64,000 bases of DNA from Schistosoma haematobium (lineage: Eukaryota; Platyhelminthes; Trematoda; Strigeidida; Schistosomatidae), in contig NC_067195.1 in NCBI RefSeq assembly GCF_000699445.3, positions 83,276,569 through 83,340,568 of the forward strand, written 5' to 3'. Positions 20,790-30,635 of this stretch are shown in pieces; position 1 is the first letter of the stretch, and each line of letters begins with the position of its first letter. The notes beneath the pieces were generated by a model, which did no database searches, was not told where the DNA came from, and saw only the letters and a list, made by a program, of their open reading frames with translations. A program made the position numbers and the translations under genes.

Positions 20790-23155
20790 GATTTCTAATT
20801 GTAGTCCTGTCGCATTAATATCTTCGTTGCATGGTGTCGAAAAGACAAATAGAAAAATGTTGTGGTTTGCTGTAACAGTACTTTTTCTGACAACATTTTA
20901 AACCACATAAGATGACTTCTTTTCCTAAACCCAACTGTAGGGTCAGTGAAATTTCACTGAGCCCTAGCCAAATCATCCGGCAGTTGGGTCACTGAATATC
21001 GAACAGATTATCGATCCCTGTCAAGGTCAAGGACAATCAGTGCACATCAGTTAATCATACGCCATGGACTGGCCCATGCTGTGGTGGTCACACTTTCGTT
21101 TGTATCTACTTTAAATAATATATTTCTGTAATAACGTCCTTTTTGTTGTACGGTCTTCAAAGCATCCATAGTGCCTAGATACGACGAAGGTGTAATTCAC
21201 GTTAGGTGCTGACTGCGAGGTATGACTTCGACGTTAGCTGTTGGTCACACTATTCTCATCTAAATCGAGTAGGCCCCCAATCATTCGACGGAGATCACCA
21301 ACGTTGACGATCTACACCACGGTTAATTAATTAATTGACTAATCGTAGACTGAATGAGAACTACGCTGATTTAATTCAATATCAAGTGAACATAAATCAT
21401 ACCAAACAAAAAAGAAAATCAAATGTTTATCCTGTCCTCACAACAACATAAATTTTCTAATCTTAAGAAGCAACACAAACAATTAGTCTATATTTTTATA
21501 TTACTTATAAGTAGCTTAAAACATCACAATTCATAAACATGTCAGAACACATGAATTTAAAATCTTTCTTTTGTTTCTTTCAATAATTTTTTTTACCATT
21601 ATTTGTTGGTGTCATCTTTTAGTTTATGAAACTTCGGTTGAATATATCGATTAATAAAATCAAACTAGTTTGCTATTGATTACTGTCACTTTTCGTTGAG
21701 GTAACGATTCGTGAAATTATACTGCTGGATGGTTATTTTGTTAGTTAACTAAAAGGAAACAGAAGGAAGCCTGTGACTTAAGCCTCATGTTAACTAGTGA
21801 TCATCAGCAAGGAATATAATTAGTATTAAAGACTTCCGCTTCTCTTAAGTTTCAAACTAGAATCACAACCTGATTTGCTACGACCGATTTATTCGGTTTG
21901 CAGTTATGAATGTTTAGAGTTTTCATCTTATGCGTCTGGAGTCATCAATAACCTTATTCTGTGGTAACATCCGTTGTGGTACAGCTTAATATGCATAAAA
22001 AGTTTCTGTGTTACTAGGGATCCGAAATAATTATATGGGTGCGGAACCTAGACAGTGTAAGACAACAATCTAATTAAGGAGATTGATTTCCAAAGACTAT
22101 CAAGGATGTTTTGAATAATGGATAAAAAAACGGGACAACTGTACCTCGGTAAATAAGCTCACCTTGAGACGAATAAGACTGATGAACTTTATACATCATG
22201 AAACAAAAATTTACGATATGGTTTGGTGTGTTTATCTTACAGTGATGAATAAATAATTGGAGTACCCGTTAAGCTCTTGAAAAAGTCTGTCGTAAACTCA
22301 GTTTTGGATCATGAAGAAGAAATGCGAACAAGCGCGTACATCCTGACGTACGGGAAGTTCTTTTTGATGCATTTTTGGTTACATTTGTGACTGTTAAGTT
22401 TGTTTTACCATCTCTTTCCTTATCCACTTCAATTCGATTTTTTGCGTATTGTTTTATACTACTTAATACTATTCAGTAAATTGTTGTATTCTTAGCAATT
22501 TCTACGCTTACGTTGTAGCGCGAGTTTGTCCTGTAATATCCTGAAATATTTACATGTACTTATAACATTTATTGTATTTATCATAATGATTACTTTATCT
22601 CAACCACTGTAGCAGTTATCCACAATTTTTTGCATTTGTTTAACCCTTGTTTAAACGCAACGGTCTTCATATTGTTTGCTCTTGGTTCGAATTTCGCTTG
22701 TTGGTAAAATGTCACCAAGTTTAGACACAGCTATCAGCTGTCTTTTGCACTATCGAAGCCCTTTTTATTTCACTCAAAGGGACGCGTTAAACGCCTCATA
22801 TACTTCACAAGTTGAGTTTTATAACTAAATTTTGCATATTATTCAATAGAGAACAGGAATTGTAGACAAATCGTTATTTTGTGAACTTCGGTTTTGCGCG
22901 TATGTCAAATGGGTGACCTGAACGCTTCGATAGACTATGGTGTTTGGATGAACTATTGATACCTTTGTACTTATTGAATGCTTGATTTCGAATTCTAAAT
23001 ACAGTACATTCGTTTGTGGTTATCTAGTAGTTCTTGATCTGACTACGTTATTTCTGGGTTTCTTAGTTCATACTATAATTCAAATACTTCTAAATATCAC
23101 ATAAACTTTACAGTGATTATAGTAGTAATGACTCTTCTGGTTGTTGCCTTTTAGT
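20790..23155. other. No gene seen
   Basis: No convincing frame was found. Parts may be unrecognised retrotransposon sequence because the flanks are, but no motif supports this. Confidence 0.3.
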
Positions 23156-23159
23156 TGAC

Positions 23160-24340
23160 TCTTATGTGAATATCAAACTTAGGGTAATTGGCGAAAAAGC
23201 AATTGGTAGAGAGTTAGGAGTAGTAAGCATTGAGTTAGAAATTATTCAGCTTGAGCTTCGTAAACGACTGATAGAATTACAACAGATACATCTTAACAAG
23301 GTGGAAAGTGGGTTTCGGATGTCTGAGCTATCTATGTCTTGACCCCAAGATAGGACGTCTGAAGTTGTTGTTGGCCGCCGATATACCAACGAAGGCACGA
23401 GCAGAAATGCCGAAATTAAAACAGGCGTAGATAATGTTAAGTCACCGCCCATGTCAGTAGGTTTGCCTAAATTTCAGATTGAATCGTCAGATAAAACTAA
23501 TCAAACGAAGATGAAGAGAGCATATGCTATTAACGTCACATGCATCAAACAACCAGAAAACCCACCAACTAGAAACGATGCACTGAAAGAACTCCCTGTA
23601 AATGATAAATCAACTAATTTGGTTTTTAAACAGGGTTCGGAAGGACGCATTCATAGGACTTTGGGAATTTGCACACACAGTTCGGTTGTTTTGGATTCAG
23701 CATGAACTTCTCCGACCGTCTGACAAATAAGAAGGATATTTTTTCACTTTCAGTATTTGAGTATGGACCACTTGGTTTAATAATACCTCTATTACTTGCT
23801 CTTAGACGGACTCTGCAACAGCTCTGTTATAAAAACTGCGAATGGGATGAAACTGTTGATGAAAGTCTCAGCTCGAGTTTTGAAACTTGGTTGGAGGGAC
23901 TTACAGATGTCGAAATCTTGAGGATACCACGATGCTTAAATGTTGAGCCATGTGTCAAAGGACCGATATCTAATGCATCAGAAAGTAGTTGTGGGGCTGT
24001 AGCTTATATGAGGTTGGAGTGTGATGCAAGCACAACGAGATGTTCCATTCCGAGAAAATCTAGAATAGCTCCTCTAAAACTTGTTCGTGTTCCACAACTT
24101 GAACTGCGAGCCTCAGCACTGTCAGTGAAATTGATAAGACAAATAGTGGAAGAAATAAGGCTGAAACATATGACTGAAATCTACTTTCGAAATGACGTGA
24201 AGGAAAGATCTAAGTTGTATATTAATAAATATAGTAACGCTGAGAAACTTCGGAAGCATCGTACTGATCAGTCTGTTGTGCTTCGCGAAGCTAAGAAGGA
24301 TGAGCAACCTCAGAATCACACTGTTGACTGGACTAGATGA
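23160..24340 (+). pseudogene. BEL/Pao-like retrotransposon remnant (gag-like piece joined to RT C-terminus)
   Basis: The upstream part (23,160-23,705) encodes a charged, Leu-rich helix (ELEIIQLELRKRLIELQQIH) and then a Lys/Pro-rich stretch with one stop, compatible with gag. The longest frame, 23,669-24,340, reads FEYGPLGLIIPLLLALRRTL, QQLCYKNCEWDETV, ILRIPRCL, SNASESSCGAVAYMRL, GKSR-like PRKSRIAPLKLVRVPQLELR and ALSVKLIRQIVEEI. That order (PLG..P, LC..WD, DASE.AYGAVAY, SR.APLK...P.LEL) is characteristic of the RT C-terminus and RNase H-like region of BEL/Pao elements such as schistosome Sinbad. The RT catalytic box, protease and integrase are absent, consistent with an internal deletion. Confidence 0.75.
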
Positions 24341-24605
24341 AACCTCACCATTGAAAGAAAAACAAATTGATACTTCTGAACACATTACGATACCACAAAT
24401 AAACTTATCGATGACATAATAGAGAGTGAATGTGTCCCGTTACTTGAATAAAGTGGCTATGCGTTATTTAGTTAGTAACGTGTCATAACTAATAGAATTT
24501 AAAGAAGAACGTATAAGATATAAGAATAAAAGTTAAATGCGAAAAGAAATAGACTGGAATAAGTGAATCATATCGTAGGATACCAACTGAGATTGTAGGC
24601 ATAAC

Positions 24606-25113
24606 TGATGATCTGGTAAATACTTGCGACTACAAAGAGAGGCCAAACAAGATACTCGAATATAATTCAAGTCGTGAAACCATTTCTGACAATGGATCTA
24701 GTGAATGACTCGATCAATTAGACTGTTTGGACGGCGAATACTTTGGTTCAGAGGTTGTTTCCAATAGACTTGTGATTAAAAATAGTGTTACTAAAAAACT
24801 GGCAACCTTTATAATTCCTCCGTATCTTGATGATTTCATTACAAACACTGAAAAGGAACTTAATAATGTTTTTGTTGAACCTGTGCTTAGATTAGATAAA
24901 CTGGGTTATAACGAACAGGAGTCTGAGATTTTTATGGTAAGGGGACCCTTTGTTCTGTCTACACAGTCATTTTAACCTGAAAGACCTAAGAAATATTTAA
25001 GTGATCTAGTTCATCAGGCCACAACAGACTTTGGACCTAATCTAACTAAAACGGCTGCATTAGACGTAAAGGGTGATGAAATTTCTCTATCATGTGCTAA
25101 TGGGGGAGACTGA
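24606..25113 (+). pseudogene. Unrecognised open frame with two stops
   Basis: One reading frame stays open over about 169 codons except for TGA at 24,705-24,707 and TAA at 24,973-24,975. It encodes an acidic, Asp/Asn/Glu-rich polypeptide (NTCDYKERPNKILEYN; then SGEYFG-like, PPYLDDFITNTEKELNN, and KTAALDVKGDEISLSCANG). It follows the BEL/Pao remnant but matches no BEL domain I recognise. It could be a gene relic or more retrotransposon. Confidence 0.3.
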
Positions 25114-25285
25114 TGATAGATTTTAATTTTGAACGAATACTGGTTTTGTCTGTTTAAATGACATCAGTAGGATGGCCTCAGTGCCCACCATGAAGAGACC
25201 TGTTAATAAGTGTTATATCTGAACGAAAAGTAACTGGATAGTGACTACTAGGAATTATTTATGGACTATATATATATATGTATGG

Positions 25286-25420
25286 GGTCGCTAACCCCAT
25301 GTCCAACTCTCCTCCGCTATCCGGGTTCGGGACCGGCGGCAACCCCATAGGGGCTCCAAGCGAAGTGGGTTGAACAATGCTGGTCGGTGTCTTATGCTCC
25401 ATTGGGAGTAACAGGAGTAA
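25286..25420. mobile_element. Short RTE composite: inverted 5' end joined to 3' end
   Basis: The left part (25,286-25,350, 'gggtcgctaaccccatgtcc', 'aactctcctcc') matches 33,737-33,800, the 5' end of the RTE copy read on the minus strand. The right part ('atgctggtcggtgtct', 'ccattgggagtaacaggagtaagtaa') matches the plus-strand 3' end of the same family. The whole interior is missing. Confidence 0.6.
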
Positions 25421-26235
25421 GTAATATATTTTTATTTAGACTAACTAACTATATTTTGTATAAACCATTCCGAAAGCCATTTTTGAAATTAGATACAGTT
25501 ATAAGCCTTAAACACAAACATACTGCCATGAAAATGTGTGTCGTTTTCAGGTGAACCATATAAGATTTAACATCTGACACTTCTTAGCTCTGACTATCAT
25601 CGCTATATATTTATCAATGTTACTAGGTTAACTACAGTAACCTCTTATGAAAAGTCTATAATATACCTAATAATGTTCCTAACTGTAGTTCCGTAATTAA
25701 TATCTCAACCTATAAATTTTGTTACCAAGTTTCAACTATTATATTTCTCATCGACGTACATGTTAACCTAGCTTATACATTAGTAATATTATGTCATCTC
25801 TATCCCATTAAATTTTATAATTATTTGAATCGTCATTAACATTGTAGTGGCATTGGGCCCTAACCACACAATTCTCAAAGCTGAACACGAGACAACTGGG
25901 AAAATAGATATTCAACATTTAACTCAAGGAAAAACCCAATGATGGAGAAGGCGGGAACAAAGAATTGAATTGAATCCAATCGGGTGACACGGATCAGCCT
26001 CGTGGGTGTGGTCATTCTCTATAACTTATTTCTATTCATATTAAATATATTGTTCTATCTCCAGCCTAAATGTGTTCTCCACCGTATGTTGGTGGTTGTT
26101 ACGATACGATAAGTCGGTATAGACAATGATATGATTTCCACGTAAGATCATGACAAATCTACAATTTCAGGATTAGGTCTATTATTAGAGTGGTACTAAT
26201 AACGAAGTAGACCATAAATTTACAACATTTTCTGC
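25421..26235. other. No gene seen
   Basis: A+T-rich, no recognisable feature. Confidence 0.35.
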
Positions 26236-26239
26236 TAAA

Positions 26240-26320
26240 CCCATAGTGAAACGGCTATTCAGTGTTTCCAAGTTTTAAACAGTGGTCTAATTTAGATAGG
26301 TTCATGGTTTTAATGGGATT
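26240..26320 (+). mobile_element. Type-B hammerhead element, small 3' fragment
   Basis: 'gtgaaacggctattcagtgtttcc' region followed by 'agtggtctaatttagat' and 'ttcatggtttta' matches the post-ribozyme part of type-B elements. Confidence 0.45.
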
Positions 26321-26469
26321 AAAATGAAATATAAAAAGGTCTATCTGTTTCCTAAATTAATTAGGTTCATAGAATTCATTTAAAATAAGATGGTTTATTA
26401 TATGAACAATAATAATGTAATGATTATTTATAAGAATGATAGGAATATGGTCATTTTATTTCCCAAAGG

Positions 26470-26765
26470 TCCTATCAGTAGCTAAGTGGATAACGCGATG
26501 GCTTCTGAAGCGAGAGGTACTGGGTTCGAATCCCGGAGTGAACATCAACTCTGGGACGCAGGTATATCCAGCTGACCAGTCCCAAATAGGACGAAACGCG
26601 CTTCCTGGTCACTTAGAAAGTTTGTAACTTAAGGCAATATCGAGGTAGTTTGCAAAGGATGCGTATATGCTAACAATAGACTGATCAATTGCAGTCCTAA
26701 ATAACAATGGGAAGATAGGAGTAAAACAACACCAAGTGTATTCGTTAATAACTTTCTACTTAATG
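26470..26765 (+). mobile_element. Type-A (Sm-alpha-like) element, near full length
   Basis: It has a well-preserved tRNA-like head (TAGCTAAGTGG A box at about 26,479; GGTTCGAATCC box B at about 26,523), a hammerhead block at 26,566-26,608 (perfect GTCC/GGAC stem II and GAAAC) and the type-A tail 'ctgatcaattgcagtcc'. The core reads CTGACCA and the cleavage triplet TTC, so the ribozyme is probably dead. Confidence 0.75.
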
Positions 26766-26930
26766 CTTAATTTATTTGAAAAAACTATCAAGTCTAACCT
26801 TGGCATTGATAGTGACCACCTCTATGAATGTTAACCAGTCCGTTAGTAAATAATTCAGATGAAACATTAAATAATAATAATGGTAATAGTAATAATAATT
26901 ATTATTATCATGATTATTAATATTTAAACT

Positions 26931-28232
26931 TTAATAATAATAATATCGTTTGATAAACCTGGGTCTAATTTTTGGACTTTGAATGAATACTTTTATGTTT
27001 TGCGGCGTTATAAAGTGTTTCACTGTAATTTGTGGTTTTTGGTGTGGAATTGGTAACACTTGTTGTTGTTGTTGTTGTTGTTGAGTTAACTGTAGTTGTT
27101 GAATTTGAAGTGGTGGTACTTGTGGTTTTACATTTATTTGACTCTGTGTTTGAGTTTGTTCAGCCGATGAACTAGGGAACGGAAATGTTGGTATTTCAGG
27201 TGAATTTTGCGGAGTTACTGGAGGTGGTTGTTGTGGACTTACTGCAGGTGGTTGTTGTGGACTTACTGCAGGTGGTTGTTGTGGGCTTACTTCAGGTGGT
27301 TGTTGTGGAGTTGCTGCAGGTGGTTGCTGCTGAGGTATTGTAGGTGGTAATAATGGGGCGATTGGAGATGGTTGTTGTGGAATTATCGGTTGTTGTGGTA
27401 CTACTGGTTGCTGTGGTATCACTGGTTGTTGTGGTATCACTGGTTGTTGTGGTACTATTGGTTGTTGTGGTACTATTGGTTGTTGTGGTACTATTGGTTG
27501 TTGTGGTACTATTGGTTGTTGTGATATTATTGGTTGATGAGGTATCATACTAGGTCCCACAGCAAAATGACCACCATGTGGAAATCCAAATGAATGTTGA
27601 GGTTGTATATATGTATGTCCACTAACACCATAAGAATGACTTACAATCGGTTGTGCTACAGGCACTGAAACTGGGATTTGTGCATATACTGGAACTGAAA
27701 CTGGTACAGAAACTGTTGGCATTATACTTGTCCCATAGAGAAGTCTAGATTTGGAAGACGATTTATATTGAGACTGAACTGAATTATCCCTTTGTTTTCT
27801 ATTTTTATTATATTGATGAAAGTAATAATAATGAATAAGGTTATTATTATTATTATTATTATTTTTCTTCTTATTATTATTTTCACTATCGAAATGTATG
27901 ATAACATCATCATTATTTTCATGATTATAGGAATCATCATCATCATAATTATTATAATATTTCACAGCCAAATTAGGCAATTCCGGTATAGTATATTCAT
28001 CATCCATATCTAAACCATATTTCTTTAAACTTTTATCTTTTAATTCATATGATAATGAATATTCTTTATTATTCAATGGATTTTTTGCTTCTTGACTATT
28101 ATATTTCGGTAAATTAGTTGGAATATAACCAGGTTTCCACATTATTGATGGTACATAATTAACTGGATAATTTGATACGAATAATCCATTCATGAATAAA
28201 TAGAATAGACGAATATAAATAATAATAAACAT
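26931..28232 (-). CDS. Secreted proline/glutamine-rich repeat protein
   Basis: An intact 433-residue single-exon frame. The start is followed by a hydrophobic, aromatic signal-like segment (residues 1-20, with a second Met at 14). Residues 90-131 are Asp- then Asn-rich, ending in a run of eight Asn. Residues 172-196 are a Val-Pro-Ser repeat (SVPVSVPVYAQIPVSVPV). Residues 232-288 hold about ten 6-residue units of PQQPIV type. Residues 300-341 hold about five 8-residue SPQQPPAV units, and a Gln run lies at 384-391. The C-terminus is basic and ends RFIKRYYYY. The composition resembles extracellular, easily cross-linked structural proteins, but I recognise no family and claim no function. Codons in the repeats vary, so it is not a mere microsatellite translation. 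Confidence 0.75.
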   Translation of the reverse strand: MFIIIYIRLFYLFMNGLFVSNYPVNYVPSIMWKPGYIPTNLPKYNSQEAKNPLNNKEYSLSYELKDKSLKKYGLDMDDEYTIPELPNLAVKYYNNYDDDDSYNHENNDDVIIHFDSENNNKKKNNNNNNNNLIHYYYFHQYNKNRKQRDNSVQSQYKSSSKSRLLYGTSIMPTVSVPVSVPVYAQIPVSVPVAQPIVSHSYGVSGHTYIQPQHSFGFPHGGHFAVGPSMIPHQPIISQQPIVPQQPIVPQQPIVPQQPIVPQQPVIPQQPVIPQQPVVPQQPIIPQQPSPIAPLLPPTIPQQQPPAATPQQPPEVSPQQPPAVSPQQPPAVSPQQPPPVTPQNSPEIPTFPFPSSSAEQTQTQSQINVKPQVPPLQIQQLQLTQQQQQQQQVLPIPHQKPQITVKHFITPQNIKVFIQSPKIRPRFIKRYYYY

Positions 28233-28308
28233 AATATTTATTTGTCAGGATTGTGCGTTTTTTGTTCTTGTTTTGCGTTTTTTTTTTAAATATTTTGCTT
28301 TCTTTTCT

Positions 28309-28347
28309 CTCTCTCTCTCTCTCTGACACACACACACACAGAGAGAG
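28309..28347. repeat. (CT)n / (CA)n / (GA)n compound microsatellite
   Basis: CT dinucleotides, then CA, then GA, just upstream of the minus-strand gene start at 28,232. Confidence 0.8.
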
Positions 28348-28349
28348 AA

Positions 28350-29395
28350 ATAATCCCTGTAAAATCAGTGAATAGAATCAATGTAAACTTATTATTCATT
28401 TAATGATTGTTATTTGTTTATTTATTTAAACATATAAACATGGGTACAATGAGGCATTAAACCAATATATACGCCATATAAATCATTTATCATTTGTTCT
28501 ATTCTTAATATTCTATGTTAACATAGTTTATTGATATGTATATAAGAGAGATTGAGTGCAATTGTTTAAGAGAAAGAAAGAAAAACAAAACAACAACAAC
28601 AACTCTTCACTAATTCAATATTATTTATTAGGAAATCAATTTACAAAAAAAAAGAAAGAAAAAAAGAAAAAAAACAAAAGGAAACAAACTTTTTTCTTTT
28701 CTCTTTCTTTCTCTTAAAAGTTTCCTCTATTCTTTACAAATCAATAAATGACGTATATAAAATGATGATATATTAATATTGATTATACTGACTATGTCAG
28801 TCATATGATGAGAGAATAATTTAAGGGTGTGTGTGTGTATGTGTGACAAGTTTCTTTATTAAATAAACATGATGTGAACAGAAGCTTTGCCAAACTACGA
28901 AAGTTATTTTTCAGAACGTTATTTCAGTTAATTTAAAGCTTGTAAATTAGTAATATTTATTTTTGTCTCTAATCTATTCTATAGATTATAAGCATTTGTT
29001 TGGTGTATGATTCACTGCTATACCCTTTTTTTGTACCAAAGCTATTGTAATTTAAATATAATAATTTGTACTCTATTTTCTACGCTAATCCCCAGTTTTG
29101 AACATAATTGTATTTTCTTAATTATTGTACGTTGTGGTTGGGTCAGTCATCTATTTATTCATGTATGTTTTTACACTGATTTGAAATTGGGAACCAGATA
29201 GGGATTGAGAATAGATCGAGTAGTGTTCCAGTTGGCTTGTCTTCTTTCGTGCTTGTCAGCCGATCAGATGATAGAATAGTTCTCTTCTCTCTAACCCACT
29301 TCGAACTCACGCGTACTAGCCTCAAAGTTAAGCTGGTCAGTCTATCGCGTCGAGGTCTTGATCTAGATTAGGCAAGTTATCCTCAACACCAAAGG
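28350..29395. other. No gene seen
   Basis: Homopurine and homopyrimidine runs (28,640-28,720) and A+T-rich sequence; an open frame at 29,007-29,201 has no recognisable feature. Confidence 0.4.
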
Positions 29396-29399
29396 TGAG

Positions 29400-29965
29400 T
29401 AGACAGATCAAGGACGTAATAAAACAATGATTACTGTATACCAGTCCATCAAATCCCCCACACAATTCCTTGATCAGATTAAGAATAGTTAAATAAAAAA
29501 CGACGAGCTAATGATATCCTTCGACGTAATAGCTTAGCAAAGGAAACTCTATCCCTGCTTCTCACCAACGACATAACTCTCTCAAAGTACAGGAAACTTC
29601 AAAGTCAAAGTTTATTAGAACTCATTCATTATGCCTAACAACAAATTTTCAATTCAGTAACTAAATCTACGAACAAACGAAAGGGATACTGATGGGATTA
29701 TCAATATCAGGACTTATTGTAGAAGTAGTGAAACCTCTATCTTACCATTGATCGAGTCAAACGACAAACTATCATTCTTGAATGCATTAATCACTAGAAC
29801 CGACACAGGTAAACTGGAGACTCAAGTATATAGGAAGCCGACCCACACAGATCAAATTCTCAACTATAATAGCAACAATCTAAAAATGATGAATGCTCCA
29901 AGGCCAAACCATCCAGCTCAGAGAACAAAACTCCAAAATCATCTACCTAAGCTACAAATCTCCAC
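29400..29965 (+). pseudogene. Penelope-like reverse transcriptase remnant, copy 3
   Basis: A decayed plus-strand series reads YQSIKSPTQFLDQIK, then KNDELMISFDVIA (RT motif A-like SFDV), and later SNDKLSFLNALITRTDTGKL and ETQVYRKPTHTDQILNYNSN (29,748-29,880), the segment that follows the YVDD box in Penelope-like RTs. The catalytic YVDD portion is deleted between them and stops occur (e.g. in IA*LSK). Confidence 0.65.
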
Positions 29966-30309
29966 CAACTGTATACTGAAAGATATCATCTTGGGATTAA
30001 TATGTTTGATTTGTTTGTTTTTCTTTCTAATCTAAAATTGATAATTTAAGAGATGGTTCTTAGTGAAATTCGAATTCGAAAACTGAAAAAGTTGTAGTGT
30101 TGGATGTGGTATTATCACATTCTGTTAATATAATTCAAAAGGAATTGAATCTATCCGATATTACAGAGATAACGAATATCAAGTTCGACTATCCTCTTTC
30201 GGATACAGACCTCGAAAAATCAACTTCTTGATGCAATGAAATAATAATACTTTAGAGATAATCGACACTTTTATATTTCCCTAAACAATTTATGAGAATA
30301 AATTCATTT

Positions 30310-30635
30310 AATATTAATAGTATGGGGTTGTGGAGATTATTGGGTTTTTGATTGAGATCGTGAACCGATTGATGTTAGATCACCATTAGAAACCTGGGAG
30401 CACTGGGCTGCCGTTTAGTCATAGTATGGGGCTCCTCAGTAGTGCGTATCAACGATCTTGCCTCGCGAGATTCGAACCCAGGACCTTAGGTCTCGCGCGA
30501 GAACGCCTAACCTTCAGACCACTGAGCCGGTATCCAACGGTGTTAATGTCTAACCTTAACCAATCCACGAAATCTCGCGACCATCTTCCATTGTACTAAG
30601 GTAGATACCAGTCTCTACCCATAGGGATTAGCTCC
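30310..30635 (-). mobile_element. Type-B hammerhead element split by the RTE insertion
   Basis: On the minus strand it has a 3' arm (30,322-30,385), a hammerhead remnant (about 30,395-30,445; stem II and GAA mutated), a tRNA-like head (box B near 30,473) and a leader ending at 'ggattagctcc'. The leader resumes after the RTE copy at 33,834 with 'actggaaactaa'. Confidence 0.7.

Noticed and set aside
26479..26540. Possible tRNA gene
   Set aside because: Box A and box B are good, but no acceptor or anticodon stems can be built and the segment is the head of a hammerhead SINE.
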